Below, one piece after another: positions 37,000 to 46,680 of a DNA stretch of 64,000 nucleotides; position 1 is the stretch's first letter; each line of letters opens with the position of its first letter. The stretch covers positions 124,001 through 188,000 of the forward strand of contig JALDYZ010000005.1 of assembly GCA_030028905.1 (NCBI GenBank), written 5' to 3'. The notes below the pieces were generated by a model. That model saw nothing but the letters and a program-made list of their open reading frames with translations. It made no database searches and was not told the origin of the DNA. The DNA comes from Ferirhizobium litorale (GTDB lineage: Bacteria > Pseudomonadota > Alphaproteobacteria > Rhizobiales > Rhizobiaceae). Made by a program: the position numbers and the translations under genes.

Positions 37000-38010
37000 A
37001 TGAAGACGATTTACGGTATCCAATACCTTCGGGCGGCGGCGGCGCTTGCCGTTGTATTTTCCCATGCCGCCGAAAAAACCGGCTACCATTTCGCGATTGG
37101 GGCCGCTGGCGTCGACATCTTCTTCGTCATCAGCGGTTTTATCATGTGGGTCATCGCGCATGACCGCGAACCGACACCGGGACGATTCCTGGCTGACCGC
37201 ATCCGCCGTATCGTGCCTATCTACTGGGTGGCGACTGGCGTGATGATTGTCGGTGGTCTTGCCGGGCTCTTTCCGAACCTGCAACTGACTGTGCAGCACA
37301 TACTGGCGTCGTTGTTCTTCGTGCCGATGCATTCCCCCAGCAACGGCGAGATCTGGCCGGTGCTTGTGCAGGGGTGGACGCTGAACTTCGAGATGTTCTT
37401 TTACCTGGTCTTTGCGGTCTCGCTTCTCTTGCCGCGCGCATCGCGCTTGCTGGCGGTGGGACTCTTCTTCGTGCTCGTCGTCGTCCTTGGCGCCGTCTTC
37501 GACCCGCAGAACGCTGTGCTGGCAACGTTCACCCGTCCGATCGTGCTAGAATTCGTTGCCGGCATGCTGGTCGGCCAGGCCTGGATCAAGGGCAAGGTGC
37601 CGCCACCGGCATTCGGTATCGCCCTGGTTTTCATCGCCATTGCCGGCTTTTCCTGGATCGCGTTCTTGCGGTTGCCCTTCGACGAGACCGTTTGCGGGCC
37701 GCTTGCCGTGGCGCTCGTGGTGGGCTTGCTCTCCCTCGAGGCGGACGGACTGATCGGTCGATGGAAATTTCCGGCTTTCCTCGGCAATGCATCCTACTCG
37801 ATCTATCTCTGGCACACTTTTGCAATCTCCGTCGTCGCCAAAGTCGGCGGACATCTTGGTCTTGCCCCGCCACTGACCTTTGCGGGCGCAGCGGCCTGCG
37901 GCACCATCCTCGGCATGGCAGCGTACCTGCTGCTGGAGCGCCCGCTGGTGCGGTTCGGCAAGCGCGCACCGGCCAGCGCCCACCTGATGCATTCGAGGGA
38001 GCAGGCATAG
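37000..38010 (+). CDS. exoZ: Succinoglycan O-acetyltransferase ExoZ
   Basis: The 336-residue protein is an acyltransferase-3 family membrane enzyme: N-terminus YGIQYLRAAAALAVVFSHAA with the conserved RAxAAxxVxxxH pattern, then GAAGVDIFFVISGFIMWVI and the RRIVPIYW motif, and about ten helices. ExoZ acetylates a glucose of succinoglycan. It ends the exoY-F-Q-Z transcript. In S. meliloti exoB follows; here a DUF1403-like gene does. Confidence 0.93.
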   Translation: MKTIYGIQYLRAAAALAVVFSHAAEKTGYHFAIGAAGVDIFFVISGFIMWVIAHDREPTPGRFLADRIRRIVPIYWVATGVMIVGGLAGLFPNLQLTVQHILASLFFVPMHSPSNGEIWPVLVQGWTLNFEMFFYLVFAVSLLLPRASRLLAVGLFFVLVVVLGAVFDPQNAVLATFTRPIVLEFVAGMLVGQAWIKGKVPPPAFGIALVFIAIAGFSWIAFLRLPFDETVCGPLAVALVVGLLSLEADGLIGRWKFPAFLGNASYSIYLWHTFAISVVAKVGGHLGLAPPLTFAGAAACGTILGMAAYLLLERPLVRFGKRAPASAHLMHSREQA

Positions 38011-38037
38011 CGCACACCGGGTTATCCAAAGACAAAC

Positions 38038-38076
38038 GCGGCGGTTTTCCAACTTGTCGGTGACACCAACCGCCGC
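38038..38076. repeat. Inverted repeat GCGGCGGTT-N21-AACCGCCGC after exoZ
   Basis: The 9-bp arms 38038-38046 and 38068-38076 are perfect. The dyad lies in the 82-base gap between exoZ and the next gene. It lacks a T-run, so it may be a weak terminator or an operator for the downstream pair. Confidence 0.4.
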
Positions 38077-38092
38077 GCCGGGCTATCCTTCA

Positions 38093-39049
38093 ATGATGGT
38101 CCGAATCGCCAAGTCATCCGCTGCGAAACCCGCTCCGTCTCCTGCCCCGCCGCCTTTCCCGGCATGGGCAAGGGTGCGAGCGGCGCCGCAAGACGTCATC
38201 GATGCCGCCTTCGCCTCCGGCGCGGCGCTGGCGGCGCTCCATCCTATCGCGATTTCAGGTGACCCGCTCGGGCAGTTGTGGCGCAAGCGGCTGGCGCTGA
38301 AATGCGCCGCTGCCGTGGTGCGCCTCGAAGGCCGCAAGGAGGACGAGACGGAACTGCGCGATGCCTGGATGCTGCGCCGTCCCGGCGACGATCCGGGGCC
38401 GGCGGGCCACATTCTCGATCTCTGGCGTCGTCTCGGCGATCGCCAGGCGCTTGCGCCCGAAAAATGGGCCGAGCTGCTATCCGGCAGGCTTGCCCTGCCC
38501 GACGAGGATGTTGCCCGTACCGTCTTCGGCGATGCGGACCGGATTGCGATGGGGGACGCGAGCGCGGTTGCCGCGGCGTCGGCGATCTCTGTCGCGGTGC
38601 TGCGGCACAGGCCGGAAGCCGAAGCGCTGGCCCTCTGGCTGGCCGATGCCGTTCTTGCCATCCGCCTCAAATGGCCGGCACCCGTGCCCCTGATCGCAGC
38701 ACATGTGCGGCGCTCCGATCTGCAGGCGGCGGCCCGCGCGCCCGACGAAGATCCGACATGGCTACGAACCTGCTGCTACGCCTATGCCAAGGCGGCGGCA
38801 GAAGGGTTCGACCTCCATGCGGATCTCGCACGCCGGGCAGAGCGGCTCCTCTCGGTGGCGCCGAAACTGAGGGCCAAGGAGGCGCCGAACCTGGTGGTCA
38901 CGCTAATGTCGGAAGATGCGCTGGCGGCCGCCTCCGTGGGGCGGCAGATGAGCGACCGCAGCGGACGCCGGTTCTTCGACCGCCTCGTTTCGCTCGGCGC
39001 TGTCCGGGAACTGACCGGTCGGCCGACGTTCCGGCTCTACGGACTCTGA
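38093..39049 (+). CDS. DUF1403-family protein
   Basis: From the ATG at 38093 the product has 318 residues (a second ATG follows at once, and an upstream GTG is possible). The N-terminus is Pro/Ala-rich; the body is helical with RRPGDDPGPAGHILDLWRRL and LALWLADAVLAIRLKWPAPV, and the end reads RRFFDRLVSLGAVRELTGRP. This pattern fits the uncharacterised DUF1403 family of rhizobia as I remember it. No signal, membrane helix or catalytic motif is visible. It sits 3 bases upstream of a ScpB-like gene and the two seem co-translated, which suggests a joint role in DNA organisation or gene control. Confidence 0.72.
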   Translation: MMVRIAKSSAAKPAPSPAPPPFPAWARVRAAPQDVIDAAFASGAALAALHPIAISGDPLGQLWRKRLALKCAAAVVRLEGRKEDETELRDAWMLRRPGDDPGPAGHILDLWRRLGDRQALAPEKWAELLSGRLALPDEDVARTVFGDADRIAMGDASAVAAASAISVAVLRHRPEAEALALWLADAVLAIRLKWPAPVPLIAAHVRRSDLQAAARAPDEDPTWLRTCCYAYAKAAAEGFDLHADLARRAERLLSVAPKLRAKEAPNLVVTLMSEDALAAASVGRQMSDRSGRRFFDRLVSLGAVRELTGRPTFRLYGL

Positions 39050-39052
39050 GCG

Positions 39053-39733
39053 ATGGCACGGCGCGCAAGGTCAGTCGAGGGCATCGATACCGAACTCGAG
39101 CACCTGTCGCCCGAGATGCGCTGGCGCGAATGGATGAGCCGGGTCGAGGCGGTGATCTTTGCCGCCTCTTTTCCGGTGTCGCGCGAGACGCTGTCGCGCA
39201 TCGTCGGGCGTGACTGCAACATCGACCTGATCATCGACGACATCCGTGAGGAATTGTACGGGCGTCCCTATGACGTCGTCGCCGTTGCCGGCGGATTCCA
39301 GTATCGCACCAGGCCGGCCTACGCCAGCGTCATCCGCGCATCCGGCGCCCCGTCCGCGCCCACGGCCGACCTGACCAGGCACGAGGCGGCGTTGTTGGTT
39401 GCGATCGGGTACTTCCAGCCGGTCACCCGCGCGGATCTTTCGAAGATCTTCGGCAAGGAGGTCAGTCGCGACACTATCGCCGGCTTGCGCCATGCCGGCC
39501 TGATCGCTTCCGGGCCGCGCAGCCCGACGCCCGGTGCGCCCTATACCTATGTGACGACGCCCGAGTTCCTGTCGGCATTCGGTTTCAACACGCTGCGAGA
39601 CCTGCCGGACATCGAGATGCTCGAGGATGCGGGGCTGCTCAATCGCGAGAGTGTCGCGGCAGCGGAGATGCCGCCGGTCGCCGAGGACGAGGAAGAGGGC
39701 GAGGACGAGATCGGGATCCGCGTATCCGATTGA
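39053..39733 (+). CDS. ScpB-like SMC-complex subunit
   Basis: The 226-residue product has tandem winged-helix segments typical of ScpB: RVEAVIFAASFPVSRETLSR, IIDDIREELYGRPYDVVAVA-type beta wing with GGFQYRTRPAYA, LTRHEAALLVAIGYFQPVTR, and TPEFLSAFGFNTLRDLP. The tail is strongly acidic (VAEDEEEGEDEIG). Genuine chromosomal scpB normally lies with scpA, which is absent here, so this is likely an accessory paralogue. It is coupled to the DUF1403-like gene with a 3-base gap. Confidence 0.85.
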   Translation: MARRARSVEGIDTELEHLSPEMRWREWMSRVEAVIFAASFPVSRETLSRIVGRDCNIDLIIDDIREELYGRPYDVVAVAGGFQYRTRPAYASVIRASGAPSAPTADLTRHEAALLVAIGYFQPVTRADLSKIFGKEVSRDTIAGLRHAGLIASGPRSPTPGAPYTYVTTPEFLSAFGFNTLRDLPDIEMLEDAGLLNRESVAAAEMPPVAEDEEEGEDEIGIRVSD

Positions 39734-39989
39734 CGCGGTCACGCCGCCGTCGAGCTGCGTCAAGTCGCTTGCAGGGGCGAGCCGTCAAAAAAATTTTGCG
39801 TTGCGAAAAGAATTTTTGCATTGCCGGTGCCGGCCTCCGCGATGTCCTGATCTACAGGCGTTTGCAGCCTCTCGCCTGTCCTCGCGGTCGCTTCTGCCGC
39901 CTCGGTGAGGGCTTTCCAGGACGCCCCATGGTTGCAGTTCGCGAGTAGTGCGCGGCCTGGGCGCTTGCGCTTTCGATGCTCCCTTCAAA

Positions 39990-39999
39990 TTATAGATAA
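39990..39999. promoter_or_regulatory. BioR operator TTATAGATAA upstream of bioB
   Basis: The sequence is an exact match to the BioR (GntR-family) box TTATMKATAA known from Agrobacterium and Brucella bio promoters. It lies 51 bases before the preferred bioB ATG in an AT-rich stretch, where it would block transcription when biotinyl-AMP or biotin status is high. The rest of the 316-base gap from 39734 has short A/T tracts and no reading frame that I trust. Confidence 0.9.
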
Positions 40000-40049
40000 A
40001 ACGAAAATCTATCTATTAATCATACAATTTGAGCGGGGGCGTTCCGGCG

Positions 40050-41045
40050 ATGATGACGGTGAATCCGAAGGGAATTGTTCCGGTTCCGGCTGTTGAATTG
40101 CGATGGACCGCAGCCGAAGCGAAAAATATCTATAATTTGCCGTTCAACGATCTCCTCTATCGCGCCCACGGCGCCCACCGCGAGAATTTCGATCCCAATG
40201 CCGTGCAGTTGAGCCGGCTGCTGTCGATCAAGACGGGCGGCTGCGCCGAGGATTGCGGCTATTGCAGCCAGTCGGCGCACTATCCGACCGGGCTGAAGGC
40301 GTCGAAGCTGATGGAGGTGGAGCGAGTGCTGGCCGAGGCCCGGAAGGCCAGGGAGGGGGGAGCCACGCGCTACTGCATGGGCGCCGCCTGGCGCAGCCCG
40401 AAGGACCGCGACATGGACGCGATCGTCGCCATGGTCGAGGGCGTCAGGGCACTCGGCATGGAGACCTGCATGACCCTCGGTATGCTGACGCCCGACCAGT
40501 CGGCGCGCCTCGCCGATGCCGGGCTCGACTACTACAACCACAATGTCGATTCCTCGGAGCAATTCTATAGCGAAATCATCACCACCCGCACGTTCGCCGA
40601 CCGGCTGGAGACGCTCGCCAATGTGCGGGAAGCCGGCATTAAGGTCTGCGCGGGCGGCATCCTCGGCATGGGCGAAACTGCGGACGACCGCATTTCCATG
40701 CTGGTGACACTGGCCAACCTGGCCGAACCGCCGGAGAGCGTGCCGATCAATATGCTGATCCCGATTCCCGGCTCGAAGCTTGCCGATGCCGCGCCGGTCG
40801 ATCCGATCGACTTCGTGCGTATTATCGCCCTTGCCCGCATCCTGATGCCGCGCTCGCATGTTCGCCTGTCTGCCGGCCGCACCGAAATGAGCGACGAGAT
40901 GCAGGCGCTCTGTTTCTTCGCAGGCGCCAATTCGATCTTCATCGGAGATACGCTCCTGACCGCCGACAACCCGGGCGAAGACCATGATGCGGGCCTGTTC
41001 CGCCGCCTCGGTCTTAAGCCGATGGAACTGGATGCCGCCGGATGA
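40050..41045 (+). CDS. bioB: Biotin synthase BioB
   Basis: The radical-SAM enzyme inserts sulfur into dethiobiotin. The 4Fe-4S motif CAEDCGYC (CX3CX2C) follows SIKTGG, and later blocks [20 protein letters not shown] and [10 protein letters not shown] are all standard. I choose the ATG at 40050 (331 residues); ATG at 40053 or TTG at 40029 are alternatives because no strong Shine-Dalgarno is visible. It is first in bioB-F-D-A-Z and controlled by the upstream BioR box. Its stop overlaps the bioF start (ATGA). Confidence 0.97.
   Translation: MMTVNPKGIVPVPAVELRWTAAEAKNIYNLPFNDLLYRAHGAHRENFDPNAVQLSRLLSIKTGGCAEDCGYCSQSAHYPTGLKASKLMEVERVLAEARKAREGGATRYCMGAAWRSPKDRDMDAIVAMVEGVRALGMETCMTLGMLTPDQSARLADAGLDYYNHNVDSSEQFYSEIITTRTFADRLETLANVREAGIKVCAGGILGMGETADDRISMLVTLANLAEPPESVPINMLIPIPGSKLADAAPVDPIDFVRIIALARILMPRSHVRLSAGRTEMSDEMQALCFFAGANSIFIGDTLLTADNPGEDHDAGLFRRLGLKPMELDAAG
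40126..40135. promoter_or_regulatory. Second BioR-like box inside the start of bioB
   Basis: ATATCTATAA here is the reverse complement of TTATAGATAT, a 9-of-10 match to the upstream box. It lies within codons for KNIYNL near residue 28 of BioB, 136 bases after the first box. It may be a coincidence of codon use or an auxiliary operator. Confidence 0.4.
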
Positions 41046-42229
41046 GAGAGGGTCTCGCTGTCTCCGGGGAAGACGCCGAGGAGGGCGGGCGTCGTTCCGC
41101 CCTCGATCGCTATGGCAAGACGCTGCAGGGGTTCGATCGCAAGGGACGCCTGCGCAGCCTGAGTCCGCAAGCGGGCATCGACTTCACTTCGAACGACTAT
41201 CTCGGTCTGGCCGGCTCGCAGTGCCTCAAGACAGCAATCGCCGCGGCACTGGCACGCGGCGTGCCTGTGGGCGCCGGGGGCTCGCGATTGCTGCGCGGAA
41301 ACCATTCCGAACACGAGGCACTTGAAACCGAGGCGGCGCGCTTCTTCGGCGTCGAGAAAGTGCTGTTCTTCGCCAGCGGCTATGCGGCCAATGTCGCATT
41401 GTTCTCCACCCTGCCGCAGCGCGACGACCTGATCGTCCATGATGCGCTGATCCATGCCAGCACCCATGAGGGTATCGCCGCGAGCAGGGCCCGCTCTGTC
41501 TCCGTGCCGCACAACGATGCTGGCGCCTTCGAGGATGCCATCGTCCATTGGCGGCGCCAGGGCGGCAGCGGTCATCCGTGGATTGCGGTGGAAAGCCTGT
41601 ATTCGATGGATGGCGATCGCGCGCCGATCGCCGATCTTCTCTGCATTGCCGAGCGCCACGGCGGCTTTCTGGTGATCGACGAAGCGCATGCGACAGGCGT
41701 CTTCGGAGCAGGCGGTCGCGGCCTTTCGGCAGGCCTGGAGGGGCGCGGCAACTTTCTTGCGCTGCACACCTGTGGCAAGGCGCTCGGCCTCTCCGGCGCA
41801 CTTCTCGGTGGCCCGACGGTGCTTCTGGACTATTTGGTCAACAGGGCTCGCGGTTTCATCTATTCCACCGCACCGTCGCCGCTGATTGCCGCCGGTGTCC
41901 GCGAGGCGCTCCGGATGATCGAGGATGAGCCGCCGCGGCGCGCCGCCCTTCGTGCCCTGTGCCAGTTCGCGAACCGGGAAATGGCCAGCCGCCTCGGCAT
42001 GCGCGGCAGCGGCTCGCAGATCCTGCCGGTGATGGTCGGCGACAACGGCCGGGCGGTGAGGATCGCCGGGCGCATGCAGGCGGAAGGCTACGACATCAGG
42101 GCGATCCGGCCGCCGACCGTGCCGGAAGGCACCGCGCGCCTGAGGATAGCCGTCACCCTCAATGTCGACGAGGCCGCCATCTCCGACGTGTTCGCGCATC
42201 TGGCGAAGATCTTGGAGGACGAGCGATGA
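41042..42229 (+). CDS. bioF: 8-amino-7-oxononanoate synthase BioF
   Basis: This 395-residue PLP enzyme condenses pimeloyl-ACP (or -CoA) with L-alanine. Landmarks are [46 protein letters not shown] and the lysine motif [12 protein letters not shown] (Schiff-base Lys). It overlaps bioB by ATGA and bioD by ATGA. Some 30 residues at the N-terminus before the core are variable. Confidence 0.96.
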   Translation: MREGLAVSGEDAEEGGRRSALDRYGKTLQGFDRKGRLRSLSPQAGIDFTSNDYLGLAGSQCLKTAIAAALARGVPVGAGGSRLLRGNHSEHEALETEAARFFGVEKVLFFASGYAANVALFSTLPQRDDLIVHDALIHASTHEGIAASRARSVSVPHNDAGAFEDAIVHWRRQGGSGHPWIAVESLYSMDGDRAPIADLLCIAERHGGFLVIDEAHATGVFGAGGRGLSAGLEGRGNFLALHTCGKALGLSGALLGGPTVLLDYLVNRARGFIYSTAPSPLIAAGVREALRMIEDEPPRRAALRALCQFANREMASRLGMRGSGSQILPVMVGDNGRAVRIAGRMQAEGYDIRAIRPPTVPEGTARLRIAVTLNVDEAAISDVFAHLAKILEDER

Positions 42230-42864
42230 TGCCGCGCTTCGTCGTCACCGGCACCGATACCGGCATCGGGAAGACGCTGTTTTCCGCGGCCCTGACCGAT
42301 GCCCTCTCAGGCTTCTATTGGAAGCCGGTGCAATCCGGGCTGCAGGAGGAAACCGACAGCGAATGTGTGCAGCGGCTGGGCCGCGTGTCGAGTGGTCGCA
42401 TCCTGCCGGAAGCCTACCGGCTCGCCACGCCGGCCTCGCCGCATCTTTCCGCGCGTCTCGACGGCGTCGAGATCGACCCCGAAAGACTGGTACCGCCGAT
42501 GGTACCGGGACCTCTGGTGATCGAGGGGGCGGGAGGGTTGCTGGTGCCGCTGACCGAGCGGGTCGTCTTCGCGGATATCTTCGCCCGCTGGCAGCTTCCC
42601 GTGATCCTCTGCGCCCGCACCACGCTCGGCACTATCAATCATACGCTGCTTTCGCTCGAGGCAGTGCGGAGCCGGCGGATCCCGGTGCTCGGGATCGTCT
42701 TCGTCGGCGAGGAAAATACCGAGACGCAGCGCATCATCGTGCAAATGGGCAAGACGCCATCGCTCGGCAGGCTTCCCATGCTGGCGGGTGTGACGCCGGA
42801 CGCGCTGCGACAGGCATTCCGGGAGAATTTCGATATCGAACGCCTACAGGAGGGTCTTCGGTGA
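42226..42864 (+). CDS. bioD: Dethiobiotin synthetase BioD
   Basis: The 212-residue protein begins with a P-loop, [19 protein letters not shown], and continues with WKPVQSGL and [12 protein letters not shown], the standard BioD motifs. It closes the ureido ring of biotin using ATP and CO2. GGAGG lies 9 bases before the ATG. It overlaps bioF and bioA by four bases each. Confidence 0.96.
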   Translation: MMPRFVVTGTDTGIGKTLFSAALTDALSGFYWKPVQSGLQEETDSECVQRLGRVSSGRILPEAYRLATPASPHLSARLDGVEIDPERLVPPMVPGPLVIEGAGGLLVPLTERVVFADIFARWQLPVILCARTTLGTINHTLLSLEAVRSRRIPVLGIVFVGEENTETQRIIVQMGKTPSLGRLPMLAGVTPDALRQAFRENFDIERLQEGLR

Positions 42865-44126
42865 CCGATTCACCCGTCTGGCATCCCTTTACCCAGCACG
42901 CGCTGCAACCGCCGATGAAGCGTATCGTCTCGACCGAAGGCGCCACCCTGATCGATCAGGATGGAAACCGCATCCTCGATGCCATCTCATCCTGGTGGGT
43001 GATCACCCATGGTCACCGCCACCCGGCGATCATGGCTGCGATCCGCGCGGCATCCGAGCGCTATGACCAGATCATCTTTGCCGAGTACACGCACGAGCCG
43101 GCGGAGGAACTGGCGCGCGGGCTGATCGAGGTTGCTCCTCCGGGCCTCACCCATGTCTTCTATTCGGACAGCGGCTCGACGGCTGTCGAAGTCGCGATGA
43201 AGATGGCGCTCGGTTACTTTCACAACACCGGTGCTTCGCGCAACCGCATCGTCGTGATGGAGCACGGCTATCACGGCGACACGATCGGCACCATGTCGAC
43301 CGGCGAGCGTGGCGTCTTCAATGCCGCCTACGAACCGTTGCTGTTCGCCGTCGACCGGCTGCCCTTTCCGCACATGGGCGCCGAACAGCAGACTTTGGAT
43401 GCCTTCGAGAGCTTTTGCCGATCCGGCCAGGTCGCGGCGCTGCTGATCGAGCCGCTGGTGCTCGGGGCCGGCGGCATGAGGATATACCCTCCGTCGGTGC
43501 TGGCTGATTTGAAGCGCATTGCCGAACGGCACGGCACTCTGGTGATCGCCGACGAGGTGATGACCGGCTGGGGGCGGACCGGCAGCCTGTTCGCGTGCGA
43601 ACAGGCCGGCGTCGTGCCGGACATCCTCTGCACGTCGAAGGGCCTGACCGGAGGCGCGCTGCCGCTGGCGGCCACGCTCTGCACGACAGCGATCTTCGAC
43701 GCCCATCTTTCCACCGAGAGGCGCAAGACGTTCTTCCATTCGAGCTCCTACACCGCCAATCCGATCGCCTGTGCCGCCGCGGTCGCCAATCTTGGCGTCT
43801 GGAAGGCCGAGCCGGTGAGGGAGCGAGTCGCGGCACTCTCGGCGATGCACCGGCAAAGGCTGGCCCGCTTTGCCGACGACCCGCGCTTTGCCGCGGTCCG
43901 GCAGGCGGGCACGATCGCCGCGGTCGATCTGAAAGTTCCTTCCGGCGGCTATCTTGCCGAAATCGGGCCGCGGCTGCGGACCTTTTTCAAGGAACGGGGT
44001 TTATTAATTCGTCCGCTCGGCAACGTCGTCTACCTGATGCCACCCTATTGCGTCACCGAAGCCGATCTCGACCGCGCCTATGACGCCATCGAAGAAGGCG
44101 CCTCACTTGTGCGGTGCGGCGTGTGA
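42861..44126 (+). CDS. bioA: Adenosylmethionine-8-amino-7-oxononanoate aminotransferase BioA
   Basis: It starts at a GTG overlapping the bioD stop (GTGA) with AGGAGG seven bases before it; 421 residues. Class III aminotransferase motifs are [50 protein letters not shown] and the PLP lysine in TSKGLTGG. It converts KAPA to DAPA using SAM as amino donor. The next gene, bioZ, begins at its stop. Confidence 0.97.
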   Translation: MTDSPVWHPFTQHALQPPMKRIVSTEGATLIDQDGNRILDAISSWWVITHGHRHPAIMAAIRAASERYDQIIFAEYTHEPAEELARGLIEVAPPGLTHVFYSDSGSTAVEVAMKMALGYFHNTGASRNRIVVMEHGYHGDTIGTMSTGERGVFNAAYEPLLFAVDRLPFPHMGAEQQTLDAFESFCRSGQVAALLIEPLVLGAGGMRIYPPSVLADLKRIAERHGTLVIADEVMTGWGRTGSLFACEQAGVVPDILCTSKGLTGGALPLAATLCTTAIFDAHLSTERRKTFFHSSSYTANPIACAAAVANLGVWKAEPVRERVAALSAMHRQRLARFADDPRFAAVRQAGTIAAVDLKVPSGGYLAEIGPRLRTFFKERGLLIRPLGNVVYLMPPYCVTEADLDRAYDAIEEGASLVRCGV

Positions 44127-45115
44127 TGGCGATTGCGCGTTCTTCCCGCCTTGCCGGATTTGGCCATGCGGTGCCCGGCCGCCGTGTGGAAAACCGCGAA
44201 ATCGAGGAACGCTTAGGTCTCGAGGAAGGCTGGATCGAACGGCGCAGCGGCATCCGCACGCGCTTCTGGGCGGAGGAGGGCGATACCCTGAGCGGCCTTG
44301 CAGCCAGCGCGGGGAACATGGCTCTCAAGGATGCGGCCATCGCTCGGTCGGAGGTGGCCTTGACGCTTCTTGCCACATCCACCCCGGATCACCTGTTGCC
44401 GCCCTCGGCGCCGCTGCTCGCCCACAAGCTTGGTCTCGGCAACTCCGGCGCCATAGACCTCGCCGGGGCCTGCTCCGGTTTCCTCTATGCGCTGACGCTC
44501 GCCGACGGTTTTGTACGCACCCAGGGCAAGGCGGTCCTGGTGGTCGCCGCCAACATTCTCAGCCGTCGTATCAACCCGGCCGAACGGGCCAGCGCCGTGC
44601 TGTTCGCCGACGCCGCGGGTGCCGTCGTTCTGGCTCCGTCCAACGATCCCGAAACCGGCATCCTTGCCGCCGACCTCGCTGCGGAGGGGGACGGCTACGA
44701 CCTCATCACCATTGCGTCCGGCGGCAGCAATAACCCGTTTGCCCCTGGCATGGCGGCGGACGAATTCCTGATGACGATGCGCGACGGCCGGGAGGTGTTT
44801 TCCCGCGCCGTGGGACTGATGACCAAGTGTTCGAGGCGGGTGCTCGAAGAGGCCAGCCTCTACGCAACTGCCGTTGACCGCTTCGTGCCGCACCAGGCCA
44901 ATGTGCGGATCTTCGATGCGGTCGGCGCCAATCTCGGCATAGACCCGTCGCGCACGGTGCGCACGATCGATCGCTACGGCAATTCCTCGGCCGCGACCAT
45001 CCCGCTGTCTCTCTCGTTGTCGCATGAGGCGAGACCCTTCGCCCGGGGCGAAAGGCTGTTGCTGACAGCTGCTGGAGCAGGGCTGGCGGGCGGGGCGGTC
45101 GTGCTCGGGATGTGA
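44126..45115 (+). CDS. bioZ: BioZ, FabH-like beta-ketoacyl-ACP synthase for pimeloyl precursor
   Basis: The ATG at 44126 overlaps the bioA stop (TGATG), giving 329 residues; upstream GTG codons are alternatives. It is a KAS III fold enzyme with catalytic Cys in [13 protein letters not shown], His in [12 protein letters not shown] and Asn in [10 protein letters not shown]. In Agrobacterium and Brucella, BioZ makes an early pimeloyl-ACP precursor from glutaryl-CoA, replacing BioC/BioH. Its place at the end of bioBFDAZ and absence of bioC or bioH fits that role. Confidence 0.95.
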   Translation: MAIARSSRLAGFGHAVPGRRVENREIEERLGLEEGWIERRSGIRTRFWAEEGDTLSGLAASAGNMALKDAAIARSEVALTLLATSTPDHLLPPSAPLLAHKLGLGNSGAIDLAGACSGFLYALTLADGFVRTQGKAVLVVAANILSRRINPAERASAVLFADAAGAVVLAPSNDPETGILAADLAAEGDGYDLITIASGGSNNPFAPGMAADEFLMTMRDGREVFSRAVGLMTKCSRRVLEEASLYATAVDRFVPHQANVRIFDAVGANLGIDPSRTVRTIDRYGNSSAATIPLSLSLSHEARPFARGERLLLTAAGAGLAGGAVVLGM

Positions 45116-45117
45116 GT

Positions 45118-45591
45118 TCACTTGTACTTCATGTAGCCGACGAAGCCAGTGATCTTCCAGCCGTCATCACCCTTGCGGCAGAAATACAGCGTTTGCCAGT
45201 TCAGCCGGTCCTCGCCGCCATCGGCGCGCCTGACGCTGCCGTCGAACTTCTTGCGGGCGACGGCGACATCGCCGGTAATGTCGATCTCGGTGAGCCGGGT
45301 CGCGCGGAAGATCGCGTCTGAAAGCGGCTCGGCATAGGCGGTGGCGGCGGTCTCCGCCGCCTGTCGCAACCATTCGTCGCGATAGACCGAAAGGGAGTGG
45401 AAGTCGGCTTTCCAGTCATCGGGGTTGGGCGAGTTGTGCGCGTGAATGCCGAGGAAGCGGGTCTCGTCGAAATCGCCGGATACCATCGCCCAGTCCTGGC
45501 CGATGAAGGCGGCGATGTCGCGGCGCACAAGCATGTCCCAGATCGCCGTACGATCGGCGTCGTTCGGGAAGGGGTTTTCCTGGAGATTCAT
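45118..45591 (-). CDS. NTF2/SnoaL-like protein
   Basis: Start ATG 45591 (MNLQENPFPNDADRTAIWDM) has GGAG six bases upstream; 157 residues. The pattern FIGQDWAMVSGDFDE, with alternating helix and strand segments and closing WQTLYFCRKGDDGWKITGFV, fits an NTF2-like cone often acting as a small hydrolase, isomerase or binding protein. It converges with bioZ (2-base gap) and lies 17 bases downstream of the D-threonine aldolase-like gene, so it belongs to that operon. Function unknown. Confidence 0.78.
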   Translation of the reverse strand: MNLQENPFPNDADRTAIWDMLVRRDIAAFIGQDWAMVSGDFDETRFLGIHAHNSPNPDDWKADFHSLSVYRDEWLRQAAETAATAYAEPLSDAIFRATRLTEIDITGDVAVARKKFDGSVRRADGGEDRLNWQTLYFCRKGDDGWKITGFVGYMKYK

Positions 45592-45608
45592 CTGGGGCTC
45601 CGAATGGG

Positions 45609-46679
45609 TCAGGTGAGGCGGCCGCGCGCAGCGACCGGCAAGATGTCGACGACGGTTTCGCCGGATACCAGATACACTTCGTCGAAGAGATTGGTGACGA
45701 CGCAGGCATGGTCGGGAAGCACCCGCACCCGATCGCCGATCACGAGCACCGCGCCGTCGCTCAGAGTAACGATGCCGTGTTCCTCGCTGAGGCCCGTCAC
45801 GCGGGCACCGGGCACGCCGACGATCTCGCCATAGTCCGCCATGCCGAGCGTGTCGCTGGACAGCGACTTCGAGCCCGAATCGAGGATTGCCCTGGTCGGG
45901 GTCGGATGGCTGACGACGGTCGCAAGCACCGTGAGCGCACAATGTTCCGGCGTGGCCGCATCCTTGGCGACCTGATAGCGGTCGAAATAGATGTAGGTGC
46001 CCGGACGGTACTCGGTGATGACGCCTTCTGCGGGCTTCTGCCACATGTCGGGAGTGCCGCCGCTGGAGACGGTTTCGCAGGGCAGGCCGGCGCCGACCAG
46101 TGCCGAACGCGCGTTTGCCAGCCAGGTTTCCGCGTCCTTCGGCTTGCCCGTCGGCGGAAACGTCATCAGCCCGCCGAAGGTCAGGCCCTGGCTGGCCGCG
46201 ATCAGCTTGGCGAGGGCCACCGCGTCCTCGGCGGACTGCACGCCGCAGCGACCGCCGCCGGTATCGCATTCAACCAGCACCTTCAGTGGATGCGCCGGAT
46301 CGGTGAAGGCCCCGGCGAGGCCGCTGATCGTATCGGCGCTGTCGACCGTCACCGAAAGGGTGATGCGGTCATGGAGCACCTTCAGCCGTGCGAGCTTGGT
46401 CGCGCCGATGATGTTGTAGGGCAGGAAGATGTCGGTCAGGCCGGCATCCGCCATCACCTCGGCCTCGCCGATCTTCTGGCAGGTGATGCCGACCGCACCG
46501 GCCTCGACCTGCAATTTCGCGAATTCCGGCAGCTTGTGGGTCTTGATGTGTGGGCGAAGCTTGACGCCGATCCGGTCGGCATGGGCCCTTGCGCGGGCGA
46601 TGTTGTCCTTGACCCGGTCGATGTCGATCAAGACAGCCGGGGTTTCGATGTCGTGGATGGTTTTCGGTTTCATGCTCAT
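45609..46679 (-). CDS. D-threonine aldolase / D-serine dehydratase-like PLP enzyme
   Basis: I choose ATG 46679 (MSMKPKTIHDIETPAVLIDI) with an AGGTGA site upstream; 356 residues. The N-terminal alanine-racemase-like barrel has the PLP lysine in RPHIKTHKL, and GITCQKIGEAEVM and VECDTGGGRCGVQ are typical. The C-terminal DSD1-like domain carries PDHACVVTNLFDEVYLV, whose His and nearby residues bind metal in this family. Substrates would be D-3-hydroxy amino acids. It is 1 base from the RpiR gene stop, in the same operon. Confidence 0.9.
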   Translation of the reverse strand: MSMKPKTIHDIETPAVLIDIDRVKDNIARARAHADRIGVKLRPHIKTHKLPEFAKLQVEAGAVGITCQKIGEAEVMADAGLTDIFLPYNIIGATKLARLKVLHDRITLSVTVDSADTISGLAGAFTDPAHPLKVLVECDTGGGRCGVQSAEDAVALAKLIAASQGLTFGGLMTFPPTGKPKDAETWLANARSALVGAGLPCETVSSGGTPDMWQKPAEGVITEYRPGTYIYFDRYQVAKDAATPEHCALTVLATVVSHPTPTRAILDSGSKSLSSDTLGMADYGEIVGVPGARVTGLSEEHGIVTLSDGAVLVIGDRVRVLPDHACVVTNLFDEVYLVSGETVVDILPVAARGRLT

Positions 46680-46680
46680 G

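Noticed and set aside
38038-38076. Terminator of exoZ
   Set aside because: The dyad is perfect but the 21-base loop and lack of T-run make a strong terminator doubtful; listed only as a repeat.
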